Shown here piece by piece: positions 53,842 through 63,443 of a stretch of DNA of 64,000 nucleotides. The notes under the pieces were generated by a model that had not been told where the DNA came from, did not search any database, and saw only the letters and a program-made list of their open reading frames with translations. Source of the stretch: Massilibacillus massiliensis. GTDB lineage: Bacteria > Bacillota > Negativicutes > FLKF01. Where the stretch lies: the NCBI RefSeq assembly GCF_900086705.1, contig NZ_LT575483.1, positions 2,015,894 to 2,079,893 on the forward strand. Reading direction: 5' to 3'. Every line of letters starts with the position of its first letter. Position 1 is the first letter of the stretch. The position numbers and the translations under genes were made by a program.

Positions 53842-54951
53842 TTAACTGGTTCGAACTGGCGTAATGATATAGTTGTAAGTATCATCATCAAGAGGTCTGA
53901 TACTAGCTGGACTTAATGGGGTATTTAATGAAAAATAAATCTTTTCACTATCAATGTTTTTGAGGATATCTGTTACGTATTTCGCATTAAACGCAATATC
54001 GAGTTCATTCCCAGACAAGGAAACATTTACAGACTCTTCTGCTTTACCAATATCAGGATTGTTTGAAGTAATAACTACAGAATCTTGACTAAAGGATAAG
54101 CGAATTACATTATAATCTCCTGCACGTGAAATTAAAGAAACACGTTCTACAGCAGATAAAAAATCATCCGTATTCAAAAGAATTTCCGTGGAAAAATTTT
54201 CAGGAATAACGCGCTTATAATCCGGGAATTGTCCTTCGATCAATCTCGATATTATGTAAACATTATCAATCATGAAACTAATCTGATTACGCGTACAATG
54301 GATAGTAACATCAGACGGAACTTCTGATACCATAATGCGAGCTAACTCATTCAATATTTTAGACGGAATAATAATTTTTATTGCGCCGCTAAATGAATCT
54401 AAATACTCTTTTTTCACAGATAATCTATGCGTATTTGTAGCCACCATAAGTACATCACTATTACTTACTTCTAGTAATCCACCAGTAAAAACAGGTCTTG
54501 CCTCATCTTGGGAACAAGCAAACACTGTTTTCTTGATTAATTCTCTTAATACATTGTCTCTAATTTTAAAAGTGGTTGTTCCTTCCAGCGGGTGCAAGAC
54601 AGGAAATTCTGATGCAGGCAAACTCAATAAATTAAATTGTGCCGTATTAGAAGTAATTTTGATCGTATGATCTTCTCGATTTGTTACAATCTCTACCATA
54701 TCCCCAGGTAATCTGCGGACAACTTCTTGAAAATAACGACCCGATAGAACAATAGCACCTGGTTCACTGATCTGTGCATCTATTTTACAACTAATTCCTA
54801 ATTCGTAATCTGTTGCTTGTAATTCTAGTGTGTTGTCTAGTGCATTCAAATAAATACCTGATAATATGGGCATTTGCGGTTTGCTTGATACCGCTTTTTG
54901 AACAATTTGTACAGCATGTACAAGTTGTTCTTTTTTACAGGAAAATTTCAT
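53842..54951 (-). CDS. dnaN: DNA polymerase III beta subunit (sliding clamp)
   Basis: A 369-residue clamp that tethers the polymerase to DNA. Three repeated clamp domains are visible, with LPASEFPVL at the end of the first, TNTHRLSVKKEYL in the second and the standard C-terminal YIITPVRTS. AAGGAGG precedes ATG 54951. It is the second gene after dnaA, as in nearly all Firmicutes. Confidence 0.98.
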   Translation of the reverse strand: MKFSCKKEQLVHAVQIVQKAVSSKPQMPILSGIYLNALDNTLELQATDYELGISCKIDAQISEPGAIVLSGRYFQEVVRRLPGDMVEIVTNREDHTIKITSNTAQFNLLSLPASEFPVLHPLEGTTTFKIRDNVLRELIKKTVFACSQDEARPVFTGGLLEVSNSDVLMVATNTHRLSVKKEYLDSFSGAIKIIIPSKILNELARIMVSEVPSDVTIHCTRNQISFMIDNVYIISRLIEGQFPDYKRVIPENFSTEILLNTDDFLSAVERVSLISRAGDYNVIRLSFSQDSVVITSNNPDIGKAEESVNVSLSGNELDIAFNAKYVTDILKNIDSEKIYFSLNTPLSPASIRPLDDDTYNYIITPVRTS

Positions 54952-54974
54952 TAAAAGTCCTCCTTGAGTATATT

Positions 54975-55200
54975 ATGACTATTTTGCTTATATAATATAA
55001 AAAATAGTCGTATTAGTCGTAGGGGCTGTAGATATGTTGATAACTTTATATAGTGCTGATTTATCAACAGCAGACTGTGTTAATAAAATGTAGATAAAAG
55101 GATTGACAGTTATCCACATATTCACACAAAAATCTGCATAAAAAGTTACCCACAAAAAATCTACAGTAAATTCGACGAGTTATAAACAGAGTTATACACT
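54975..55200. other. oriC part 1: dnaA-dnaN spacer with DnaA boxes and AT-rich unwinding candidate
   Basis: The 247-bp spacer has TTATCCACA (55110-55118), TTATCAACA (55061-55069, and 55043-55035 on the minus strand), TTACCCACA (55146-55154), TTATAAACA (55180-55188) and TTATACACT (55192-55200). Toward dnaN, the box at 55043-55035 is followed by a C-rich bit, spaced CTA triplets (55022-55005) and an AT-only stretch. That order recalls the Bacillus basal unwinding system. An inverted repeat GACTATTTT/AAAATAGTC frames the AT-rich part. Confidence 0.75.
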
Positions 55201-56647
55201 ACATACTTTCAATTCTCTTAATAAGTTCTTTGATTGTATTATTTAGTTTCATATCTTCATTACGCTCACGGCTGATTTTGTCATGTGCGTGAATAACTGT
55301 GGTATGATCACGGCCGCCAAACATTTCACCAATTCGAGGCAGCGAGGTATCTGTAAGCTCGCGACATAAATACATTGCAATTTGGCGCGGAAAAGCAAGG
55401 TTGCGTGTTCTTTTTTTGACTAAAAGCTCTTCTACTTTTATTTTAAAATAAGAAGATACGATCTCTTGTATCAGCTCTAAAGTAATTTGTTTTGTTTTGC
55501 TTGTTGGAAAGACGTCCTTCAATGCTTCTGTGGCCAATTCATTATTTACCACTTGATTTGTCAGTGAAGCATATGCCATTACACGGATCAAAGCACCTTC
55601 GAGCTCTCGAATATTGTTGTCAATTCGGCTGGCAATATAAACCATAACGTCATTGGGAACATTGAGATTTTCCAATAATGCCTTTTTTCGTAAAATTGCA
55701 ATACGTGTTTCAAGATCCGGTGCTTGAATATCTGTGATCAATCCCCATTCAAAGCGGGATCGCAGACGATCTTCAAGGGTTTGTATTTCACGGGGAGGAC
55801 GATCGCTGGAAATAATAATCTGTTTATTTGCTTCATGTAATGTATTAAACGTATGGAAAAATTCTTCTTGGGTATGCTCTTTCTTAGATAGAAATTGAAT
55901 ATCATCCACAAGTAGAACATCAATATTACGATATTTTTGCCGGAAACTTTCTGGATTCCCATCACGAATTGAATTGATTAATTCATTGGTGAATTTCTCA
56001 CTCGAAATATATAAAACACGAAGATTCGGATGATTTTTCAAAATACGATGCCCGATTGCGTGCATTAAATGCGTTTTACCTAGGCCAACACCGCCGTACA
56101 TAAAAAAAGGATTGTAGACTTGTGCCGGTGATTCGGCTACAGCAAGGGCTGCTGCGTGTGCAAAACGATTGGAGTTACCAGTGACAAATGTTTCAAAAAC
56201 GTATTTAGGATTCAAAGAGAGTGAATCTTCTAGAATTAATGGAGCCTGTGTTTTAAAATCCATTGATTTTTGATTGATTTGCGGAGTTTCTTCGTCAATT
56301 AAAGAAGTTTGAATGGATTGTGTGTTGGAAGTATTTACAGGTCGAGTTTGGGGAATTGGCGCTTCTGGTACAGACGTATTTATATCATTATCAAGATCTA
56401 GGTTTGTAATGACGACAGTAAGATGTTTGTTGGTAACTTCGTAACCGGCATCTACAATAAAAGGAATATAACGAGATTCGATCCATTCTTTCATGAATTT
56501 TTTCGGCGTGCCGAGTTCAATCGTCGTATCTGTTAAAGAAATAGGTATAACTGGTTTTAGCCAGGTGTCACAAGTGAGTTTTGATAAAGACAATTCTAAT
56601 TTGCTTAGAATTTGCTCCCAAGTGGCTTGTAATTGTGTTGTATCCAT
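55199..56647 (-). CDS. dnaA: Chromosomal replication initiator DnaA
   Basis: A 482-residue initiator. Domain I is about 1-85. A variable linker rich in P, T and Q (domain II) runs to about 150. The AAA+ domain has Walker [12 protein letters not shown] and Walker [11 protein letters not shown]. Domain IV carries the DNA-binding signature [22 protein letters not shown] precedes ATG 56647. DnaA boxes flank the gene on both sides, giving a bipartite origin. Confidence 0.98.
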   Translation of the reverse strand: MDTTQLQATWEQILSKLELSLSKLTCDTWLKPVIPISLTDTTIELGTPKKFMKEWIESRYIPFIVDAGYEVTNKHLTVVITNLDLDNDINTSVPEAPIPQTRPVNTSNTQSIQTSLIDEETPQINQKSMDFKTQAPLILEDSLSLNPKYVFETFVTGNSNRFAHAAALAVAESPAQVYNPFFMYGGVGLGKTHLMHAIGHRILKNHPNLRVLYISSEKFTNELINSIRDGNPESFRQKYRNIDVLLVDDIQFLSKKEHTQEEFFHTFNTLHEANKQIIISSDRPPREIQTLEDRLRSRFEWGLITDIQAPDLETRIAILRKKALLENLNVPNDVMVYIASRIDNNIRELEGALIRVMAYASLTNQVVNNELATEALKDVFPTSKTKQITLELIQEIVSSYFKIKVEELLVKKRTRNLAFPRQIAMYLCRELTDTSLPRIGEMFGGRDHTTVIHAHDKISRERNEDMKLNNTIKELIKRIESM

Positions 56648-56699
56648 GAAGAAAATCCTTTCTCAAAAGAAAATATAAACATAATTTATTAACATCTTT

Positions 56700-57028
56700 A
56701 TAAATTATCCACAGTTTTATTCACAACTGTGAATATCTTTTTGGGGGAAAAGTAAAAAAAGACGAAAAAAAATACAAAATCGGTAAAATAAAATTTGCCG
56801 AATATTTGTATTATCTATATTTGTCAGTTTACGTGCTCATGTGGATAAAACTGTGCATAAGCTATGTATTCTGTTAATAAGGTTGCATTTTATTCACAAA
56901 ACATAATAAATTTGTGTGAATTGTGGATAAGTAACTAACTTTATATTATCAAAAGGAGTGTAAGTTATCAACATGTTTTTATAGAAAACGGCATAAAATT
57001 ACAATAAATATCCACAAAGTTATGAACG
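56700..57028. other. oriC part 2: DnaA-box cluster between dnaA and rpmH
   Basis: Boxes include TTATCCACA at 56705-56713, TTATTCACA at 56717-56725 and 56890-56898, minus-strand TTATCCACA at 56848-56840 and 56940-56932, minus-strand TTATGCACA at 56860-56852, and TTATCAACA at 56965-56973. A near-match ATATCCACA lies at 57008-57016. The 505-bp gap has no gene. It separates leftward from rightward transcription, as expected at the origin. Confidence 0.9.
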
Positions 57029-57055
57029 GATACTAAAGCAAAGTGTGCAAAAATC

Positions 57056-57084
57056 TTGACACTAAGGCATTGCTAGTCTATAAT
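57056..57084 (+). promoter_or_regulatory. Promoter of rpmH
   Basis: TTGACA (57056-57061), 17-bp spacer, TATAAT (57079-57084): consensus promoter about 70 bp before rpmH. Confidence 0.88.
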
Positions 57085-57152
57085 TTTTATAGTTAAAATT
57101 GATTATTTTGACCGAGAATGCTTTCGTATTGTGGCAAGGAGGTGTTGTAAAT

Positions 57153-57287
57153 ATGAAACGTACTTTTCAACCAAATACACTATGGAGAAAAAGAACGCAT
57201 GGCTTCCGTGAACGCATGAAGACCAGAGGTGGTCGTCTTGTTTTAAAAAGAAGACGCGCTAAAGGCAGAAGTAAATTGTCTGCTTAG
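57153..57287 (+). CDS. rpmH: Ribosomal protein bL34
   Basis: A 44-residue basic ribosomal protein, [18 protein letters not shown] to the usual [12 protein letters not shown] end. AAGGAGGTG lies about 8 nt before ATG 57153; the longer upstream frame is not coding. Confidence 0.97.
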   Translation: MKRTFQPNTLWRKRTHGFRERMKTRGGRLVLKRRRAKGRSKLSA

Positions 57288-57312
57288 TAGGTCACTCAGG
57301 TGACCTATTTTT
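57288..57312 (+). terminator. Partial terminator between rpmH and rnpA
   Basis: TAGGTCAC (57288-57295) pairs with GTGACCTA (57300-57307), 4-nt loop, followed by T6. It lies between two genes of one operon, so it probably lowers readthrough from the abundant rpmH transcript into rnpA. Confidence 0.8.
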
Positions 57313-57337
57313 TCCATATAGCAGGATGGTTAAACAA

Positions 57338-57688
57338 ATGATGTATAAATTACCCAAGCAGAATATACTGCGTAAAAACAAACAATTTCAAGGTGTTTAT
57401 CGATACGGTAAGTCCTATTCGAATCGTATGATGGTTCTTTATGTCTTATCAAACTGCGAGCTGGAAAGAAAAGTTGGCTTTGCAGCAGGTAAACGGCTGG
57501 GAAATGCTGTAGTTAGAAATCGAGTAAAAAGACTTCTTCGTGAAACTTATCGACTCAATCAACATCGATTGAAGCGTGGTTTGAGCTTACTCTTAGTTGG
57601 ACGAAAACCAATGGTTGGAGTAAATTACAAAGTTGTTGATAAAGCTTTTGGAGATTTATGCACGAGAGCTCATATTTTTGACGAATAG
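57338..57688 (+). CDS. rnpA: Ribonuclease P protein component
   Basis: A 116-residue basic protein subunit of RNase P that assists tRNA 5' processing. The RNR-type motif AVVRNRVKRLLRE is at about 65-77. The GGATGG upstream favours ATG 57338 (or the next codon) over ATG 57326, which is too close to the site. Confidence 0.94.
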   Translation: MMYKLPKQNILRKNKQFQGVYRYGKSYSNRMMVLYVLSNCELERKVGFAAGKRLGNAVVRNRVKRLLRETYRLNQHRLKRGLSLLLVGRKPMVGVNYKVVDKAFGDLCTRAHIFDE

Positions 57689-57699
57689 GCGGCGATTAA

Positions 57700-57909
57700 A
57701 TGAAAAAATTTTTTATTTTATTGATAAAATTTTATCGTATATTTTTATCACCGTTAAAACCGCCTACTTGTCGCTTTGTTCCAACTTGTTCGGAGTACGC
57801 ATTAATTGCTTTCGAAAAATATGGGGTGTTCCGTGGATTTTATTTGACACTAAAACGCATTTTAAAGTGTCATCCCTTTCATCCAGGCGGTTATGATCCT
57901 GTGAAATAG
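57700..57909 (+). CDS. yidD: Membrane protein insertion efficiency factor YidD
   Basis: A 69-residue amphipathic protein with the invariant [19 protein letters not shown] and [12 protein letters not shown] motifs. It lies between rnpA and yidC as usual. An overlapping frame on the same strand at 57633-57896 is a shadow. Confidence 0.95.
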   Translation: MKKFFILLIKFYRIFLSPLKPPTCRFVPTCSEYALIAFEKYGVFRGFYLTLKRILKCHPFHPGGYDPVK

Positions 57910-57958
57910 ATATAAATGGTTTTATAGAGATAAATATGTTCGAGGATGTGAAAATTTA

Positions 57959-58612
57959 GTGGATTTATTTAACGCCTTTATCGGTTATTTGCAAAGTTTT
58001 TTAACGATTTTTTATAACTTAAGTGATACGCTCGGATATGCAAATTATGGTGTAGCGATTATCTTAATGACAATCGTAATCAAAATGCTTCTTTATCCAT
58101 TAACGGTAAAACAGGTAAAATCAATGAAGGCTATGCAGGAAATGCAGCCTGAAATGAAAAAATTACAAGAAAAATATAAAAATAAACCCGCAGAATTACA
58201 GAAAGAAATGGCTTCCTTATATAGCAAAGCCGGTGTCAATCCTCTGGCAGGATGTTTACCGCTTATCGCCCAAATGCCAATTTTGATTGGAATATTTTAC
58301 GCAATTCGTGATTATGTTTATGAAGGATCGCCAACTTTTTTTTGGGTAACAAATCTTTCACAGGCCGATCCATATTATATTTTACCGGTTGTATCTGCAT
58401 TGACTACGTATATACAACAGAAACAAACAACTGTAGAAGTGACGCAACAAACGAAAATGATGATGATATTCATGCCATTGTTTATTGGATGGATTAGTTT
58501 AACTTTTCCATCAGGATTGGTATTATACTGGGTAGTGAGCAATATTATGCAAATTCTACAACAGTGGTGGATGTATCGTTCCGATGATAAATTAAAAGGG
58601 GAGGCTGCTTAA
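57959..58612 (+). CDS. yidC: Membrane protein insertase YidC
   Basis: A 217-residue insertase of the short Gram-positive type. Five membrane segments are visible, with the hydrophilic-groove segment LLYPLTVKQVKSMKAMQ and a cytoplasmic coiled coil MQPEMKKLQEKYKNKP. There is no large extracytoplasmic domain and no lipobox. GTG 57959 follows GAGGATG. It is directly followed by jag. Confidence 0.95.
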   Translation: MDLFNAFIGYLQSFLTIFYNLSDTLGYANYGVAIILMTIVIKMLLYPLTVKQVKSMKAMQEMQPEMKKLQEKYKNKPAELQKEMASLYSKAGVNPLAGCLPLIAQMPILIGIFYAIRDYVYEGSPTFFWVTNLSQADPYYILPVVSALTTYIQQKQTTVEVTQQTKMMMIFMPLFIGWISLTFPSGLVLYWVVSNIMQILQQWWMYRSDDKLKGEAA

Positions 58613-58613
58613 T

Positions 58614-59243
58614 ATGCTTACTGTAGTTGAAAAAACTGGTAAGACTATTGAAGAAGCTCTAGCAGCGGCATTAATGGAATTCAATGTAAGCGAAGATCGT
58701 GTTGCATATGAGGTTATTGATATGCCTAGCAAAGGGTTTTTGGGATTAATTGGATCTAAACCTGCTAAAATTAAAGTATCTTTAAAAAAACTCCCTCCGG
58801 TTGAAATTGCGATTCAATTTTTAGAAGATCTCTTTAAATCGATGAAGATCGCGGTTTTGATAAAAAAAATTGAAAATGAAAATGGATATGTTTTTGACTT
58901 ACAGGGTGAAGATCTGGGAATCTTAATTGGTAAGCATGGACAAACATTGGATGCATTACAATACTTAACAAATCTTGCAGCAAATCAAGATATGAGTGAA
59001 GCTAAAGTAAGAATTATTCTTGACGTTGAAAATTATAGAAAGAGACGTCAGGAAACTTTATGTCGTTTAGCAAATCGTCTGGCGGATAAGGTAAAACGTT
59101 TCGGTGATAAAATTGTTTTAGAACCGATGAGCCGTCATGAAAGAAAAGTTATTCATACTGCATTGCAAGAAGATCCTAAGATTCTTACGTATAGTGATGG
59201 AGAAGAACCATATCGTAAGGTTGTTATTACATTAAAACGGTAA
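58614..59243 (+). CDS. jag: RNA-binding protein Jag/KhpB
   Basis: A 209-residue protein with three domains. Jag-N is about 1-52 (AALMEFNVSEDRVAYEVI and KGFLGLIGSKPAKI). A KH domain with GILIGKHGQTLDALQYL lies at about 95-115. An R3H domain lies at about 145-205 (ETLCRLANRLADKV, PMSRHERKVIH). It binds RNA and influences cell elongation in other Firmicutes. ATG 58614 begins 1 bp after the yidC stop. Confidence 0.95.
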   Translation: MLTVVEKTGKTIEEALAAALMEFNVSEDRVAYEVIDMPSKGFLGLIGSKPAKIKVSLKKLPPVEIAIQFLEDLFKSMKIAVLIKKIENENGYVFDLQGEDLGILIGKHGQTLDALQYLTNLAANQDMSEAKVRIILDVENYRKRRQETLCRLANRLADKVKRFGDKIVLEPMSRHERKVIHTALQEDPKILTYSDGEEPYRKVVITLKR

Positions 59244-59256
59244 AGAGATAAAGAAT

Positions 59257-59286
59257 AAAACCCAGTAATGAATATTACTGGGTTTT
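59257..59286 (+). terminator. Terminator after jag
   Basis: A 13-bp stem AAAACCCAGTAAT (59257-59269 with 59274-59286), loop GAAT, followed by T. Confidence 0.85.
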
Positions 59287-59320
59287 TGAATATTATAAAT
59301 TGCTGGAGGTTTTTCATATT

Positions 59321-60709
59321 ATGCGGATGCATACGCAAACAATTAGTGCAATTGCTACTTCAGTCGGTGAAGGTGGAATTGGGATTGTTCGACTAAGTGG
59401 TGATAAAGCATTTGAAATAGCAAACAATATTTTTGTTCCTAAAAATAAGCAAAACGTCGAGGAAATTTCTACGCATCGTGTTACCTACGGAAAGATCGTT
59501 GATAAAAAAAATGATTGTGTTATCGATGAAGCGTTGCTGCTGACAATGCATGGACCACATTCTTACACCTGTGAAGATGTTGTTGAACTACATTGTCATG
59601 GTGGTGCAACTCCGCTCCGCAATGTACTTAGTCTTACACTGCGTGAAGGAGCACGACTTGCTGAACCGGGAGAATTTACAAAGCGTGCCTTTTTAAATGG
59701 ACGCCTCGACTTATCACAAGCACAGGCTGTAATTGATGTAATTCGCTCTAAAACAGATGCATCACTTAGGATGGCAGTTGGACATCTTTCAGGTGAATTT
59801 TCCGAAAAAATTCGCGAGTATCGTTATGAAATTCTAAGAATGATTGCACATTTAGAAGCAGCGATTGATTTTCCAGAGGATGATATTGACGAAATTGCGA
59901 CAGATGAAGTGCGGGATGAAGTCTCTCATCTTAAAGAAGATCTTGAAAAACTGCTTGCAACAGCGAAAACCGGTCGGGTTCTGCGGGAAGGTCTAGAAAC
60001 AGCGATTATTGGCAAACCAAATGTTGGTAAATCCAGTTTATTGAATGCTATACTACGTGAAAGTCGTGCTATCGTAACGGATGTTCCGGGAACGACACGT
60101 GATAGTATTGAAGAATATGCAAATTTTGGCGGAATTCCATTAAAAATTATTGATACGGCAGGAATTCGTGAAACAGAAGATGTTGTTGAAAAAATTGGCG
60201 TGGAAAAATCGCGTGATTATATAAAGAGAGCAGATTTAATTTTAGTTTTGTTGGATATGGCTCGTTCTTTATCTGCAGAAGATGAAGAAATTTTATCTAT
60301 GATTGGAAATCGTCAGGCAATTGTATTATTAAATAAAAGTGATCTTAAGGCGACCTTAGATATGGATTCTATTAAGAATAAATTACCAAATCATAAACTT
60401 ATAAAAATATCTACTGTATCTGGGACTGGCTTAGATGAATTAGAGAAAGCAGTCATTGATATGGTTTATTGTGGACAAGTGCAGCAAGGGGAAGGGGCAT
60501 TTGTAAATAATGTTAGACAGGCAGAAATATTAAGACTGGCTGATCAGCATTTACAAGAAGTATTGACAACAATTGATCATGGAATGTCACCGGATTTTAT
60601 TGTGATTGATTTACGGGCTGCCTGGGAAACACTTGGTGAAATTACGGGAGATACAGTTGGTGAAGATATTATCGATCAAATTTTTAGCCAATTTTGTATA
60701 GGAAAATAG
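59321..60709 (+). CDS. mnmE: tRNA modification GTPase MnmE
   Basis: A 462-residue GTPase that, with MnmG, adds the carboxymethylaminomethyl group to wobble uridine. The N-terminal folate domain begins TISAIATSVGEGGIGIVRLSG. The G domain has GKPNVGKSS, DVPGTTRD, DTAGIRE and NKSD. The C-terminus is the conserved FCIGK with its cysteine. ATG 59321 follows GGAGG at 10 nt; the TTG at 59300 lies before that site. Confidence 0.97.
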   Translation: MRMHTQTISAIATSVGEGGIGIVRLSGDKAFEIANNIFVPKNKQNVEEISTHRVTYGKIVDKKNDCVIDEALLLTMHGPHSYTCEDVVELHCHGGATPLRNVLSLTLREGARLAEPGEFTKRAFLNGRLDLSQAQAVIDVIRSKTDASLRMAVGHLSGEFSEKIREYRYEILRMIAHLEAAIDFPEDDIDEIATDEVRDEVSHLKEDLEKLLATAKTGRVLREGLETAIIGKPNVGKSSLLNAILRESRAIVTDVPGTTRDSIEEYANFGGIPLKIIDTAGIRETEDVVEKIGVEKSRDYIKRADLILVLLDMARSLSAEDEEILSMIGNRQAIVLLNKSDLKATLDMDSIKNKLPNHKLIKISTVSGTGLDELEKAVIDMVYCGQVQQGEGAFVNNVRQAEILRLADQHLQEVLTTIDHGMSPDFIVIDLRAAWETLGEITGDTVGEDIIDQIFSQFCIGK

Positions 60710-60768
60710 AGTAATAGGCTAAAATTCTGGTCGATAGAATGTAGTTAGAAAATAGGGAGATGTTTGTT

Positions 60769-62652
60769 TTGTTTGTTGCTGAAGAATATGATGTAATTGT
60801 TATTGGTGCTGGACACGCTGGTGTAGAAGCAGCACTTGCTTCAGCTCGCATGGGCTGTAAAACAATGCTTGCAACTTTAAATATGGATAATATTGCAATG
60901 ATGCCATGCAATCCTTCGGTTGGTGGTCCGGCGAAGGGGCATTTAGTTTGCGAAATTGATGCTTTAGGCGGCGAAATGGGTATTAATAGTGATAAGACTT
61001 GTATCCAATTTAGAATGCTCAATACGGGGAAGGGGCCTGCTGTGCATGCGATGCGTGCGCAAGCAGATAAAAAACTTTATCAGTTCACAATGAAAGAAAC
61101 TTGTGAGAACCAAGAAAATCTTGACGTAAAACAGCTGCTGATAGAAAAAATTATCATTGAAGATGGTCAAATCAGAGGCGTTGAGATTGAAACGGGAGAG
61201 ATTTATCATTGTAAATGTGCGATTTTAGCATCGGGTACGTATTTAAAAGGAAAAATTGTAATTGGTGAAAATGCTTATTCCGGTGGTCCAAATGGGCAAC
61301 GAGCGGCAGAAAAATTATCAGATTCACTTCGTGAAGCAGGGATAAGACTGATGCGCTTTAAGACGGGAACTCCGGCTAGAGTAGACGGACGTTCACTGAA
61401 TTACGAAAAAATGATGATACAGCCTGGCGACGATGAAATGCATAATTTTTCTTTTATGAGTGATATAAAAACGCGACAACAAGTGCCGTGCTGGCTGACG
61501 TATACAAATGAACAAACGCATGATATCATTCGTAAAAATCTACATCGAGCACCCATGTATTCAGGGGCAATTGAAGGGACTGGCCCTAGGTATTGTCCGG
61601 CAATTGAAACTAAAATCGTTCGATTTGCAGAAAAAACATCCCATCAATTATTTGTTGAGCCTGAAGGATTGAATACGAATGAAATGTATGTGCAAGGAAT
61701 GTCTACTAGTTTACCAATTGATGTGCAATATGAATTTTTAAGAACGATTCCAGGATTAGAAAATGTTAAAATCATGCGTCCTGGTTATGCGATAGAATAT
61801 GATTGTGTAGATCCAGTCCAACTAAAAGCATCTCTTGAATTTAAATCCATACAAGGGTTATTCTCAGCTGGGCAAGCAAATGGAACTTCTGGATATGAAG
61901 AAGCTGCTGCACAAGGGTTAATCGCCGGAATAAATGCAGCATTAAGCGTAAAAGAAAAAGAGCCTTTTATTTTATCAAGATCTGATGCGTATATTGGTGT
62001 GCTAATTGATGATTTAGTGACTAAAGGGACAAATGAACCTTATCGAATTATGACTTCTCGCGCAGAGTATCGTCTTCTGTTAAGACAAGACAATGCGGAT
62101 TTACGCTTAACGCAAAAAGGGTATGATGTCGGTTTGGTAACAGAAGATCGCTATACCCGGTTTAAAGAAAAAAAAGAAAGTATTGAAAATACCCTGAAAA
62201 TTTTAACCGAAACAATGATTACGCCGACACCGGCTACACAAGAAAAACTTGCTGCAATTCATACGAGTGATATTAGAACGGGAACTACGCTGTATGATCT
62301 ATTAAAACGTACAGGAATGGAATATGAATTACTTCGGAGTCAATTTGATTTACCGGAGACAACATCTGAAGTACGCAAACAAGTTGAAATTATTGTACGC
62401 TATGAAGGTTATATAAAAAAGCAAGTTGAACAAGTTGAACGTTATGAAAAATTGGAACAGAAGATGATTCCTGCCGACATTGATTATGAGACGGTGCCTA
62501 GCCTGCCAGGTGAAGCACGGCAAAAACTTACAGAAATAAAACCTCGTTCCATTGGGCAGGCCAGCCGAATTTCTGGAGTGTCGCCTGCGGATATCTCAAT
62601 CCTAATTGTATATTTAGAGCAAGAGAGCCGTAGAAAGGAAAATAAAGCATGA
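60769..62652 (+). CDS. mnmG: tRNA modification FAD enzyme MnmG (GidA)
   Basis: A 627-residue partner of MnmE. The FAD-binding N-terminus [21 protein letters not shown] and the GidA signatures [13 protein letters not shown] and [15 protein letters not shown] identify it. TTG 60769 is preferred because AGGGAG ends at 60759, 9 nt upstream, while ATG 60760 directly abuts that site. It overlaps rsmG by 4 bp (ATGA). Confidence 0.96.
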   Translation: MFVAEEYDVIVIGAGHAGVEAALASARMGCKTMLATLNMDNIAMMPCNPSVGGPAKGHLVCEIDALGGEMGINSDKTCIQFRMLNTGKGPAVHAMRAQADKKLYQFTMKETCENQENLDVKQLLIEKIIIEDGQIRGVEIETGEIYHCKCAILASGTYLKGKIVIGENAYSGGPNGQRAAEKLSDSLREAGIRLMRFKTGTPARVDGRSLNYEKMMIQPGDDEMHNFSFMSDIKTRQQVPCWLTYTNEQTHDIIRKNLHRAPMYSGAIEGTGPRYCPAIETKIVRFAEKTSHQLFVEPEGLNTNEMYVQGMSTSLPIDVQYEFLRTIPGLENVKIMRPGYAIEYDCVDPVQLKASLEFKSIQGLFSAGQANGTSGYEEAAAQGLIAGINAALSVKEKEPFILSRSDAYIGVLIDDLVTKGTNEPYRIMTSRAEYRLLLRQDNADLRLTQKGYDVGLVTEDRYTRFKEKKESIENTLKILTETMITPTPATQEKLAAIHTSDIRTGTTLYDLLKRTGMEYELLRSQFDLPETTSEVRKQVEIIVRYEGYIKKQVEQVERYEKLEQKMIPADIDYETVPSLPGEARQKLTEIKPRSIGQASRISGVSPADISILIVYLEQESRRKENKA

Positions 62653-63365
62653 CATTTGCAGATCATCTTAGAGAAATTGCGCGTGCATATCCTATCGAAT
62701 TAACGCAGGAGCAGTTAGATTCATATGCGACTTATTATCAGCTTTTAATTGAGTGGAACCAGAAAATAAATTTAACTGCGATTACTGAAGAACGACAAGT
62801 TGCGATTAAACATATGATAGATTCACTCAGCTGTTTTGATGAAAAGATATTTTTTACAGGCTGTTCTGTTATCGATGTGGGGACTGGCGCCGGCTTCCCT
62901 GGGCTGCCATTGAAAATATTTCGCGATCATATGCATCTAACCTTACTTGATTCTTTAAATAAACGGGTTAAGTTCCTCTCTACAGTTGCTGATACACTGC
63001 ATTTAACAAATATTGATGTGATTCATAGCCGGGCAGAAGAAGGTGCCAGAGAGAAGCAATATCGCGAGTGTTATGACGTTGCAGTATCACGTGCAGTTGC
63101 CCGACTAAACATATTGTCAGAACTTTGCATGCCGTTTGTAAAGATAGGCGGCTATTTTGTATCACTTAAAGGCGCGCAATATCTTGCAGAAGTCGATGAA
63201 GCGAAACGATCAATAGAAATATTGGGTGGAAAAATAGAAAAAGTTATACCAATAAAATTGCCTGAATTAAATGATGTTAGAGCGGTTATTTATATAAAAA
63301 AAATAAGAAAAACACCAACAATTTATCCGAGAAAAGCTGGGATACCAGAAAAAAAACCTCTATAA
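62649..63365 (+). CDS. rsmG: 16S rRNA (guanine-N7) methyltransferase RsmG
   Basis: A 238-residue SAM-dependent methyltransferase for G527 of 16S rRNA. The SAM motif is [16 protein letters not shown] (about 77-92), with NLTAITEE and [14 protein letters not shown] typical of the family. The basic tail ([20 protein letters not shown]) is the normal ending. Last gene of mnmE-mnmG-rsmG. Confidence 0.96.
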   Translation: MTFADHLREIARAYPIELTQEQLDSYATYYQLLIEWNQKINLTAITEERQVAIKHMIDSLSCFDEKIFFTGCSVIDVGTGAGFPGLPLKIFRDHMHLTLLDSLNKRVKFLSTVADTLHLTNIDVIHSRAEEGAREKQYRECYDVAVSRAVARLNILSELCMPFVKIGGYFVSLKGAQYLAEVDEAKRSIEILGGKIEKVIPIKLPELNDVRAVIYIKKIRKTPTIYPRKAGIPEKKPL

Positions 63366-63443
63366 TTTACCAAAAATTAGAGGAGTTTGTTTATAATATG
63401 ACGAATTATATTGCTATAATGTAAGTAGGTAGGCGGTGGATGA

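Noticed and set aside
60760-60768. ATG 60760 as the mnmG start
   Set aside because: It directly abuts the AGGGAG ribosome site, leaving no spacing; TTG 60769 fits better.
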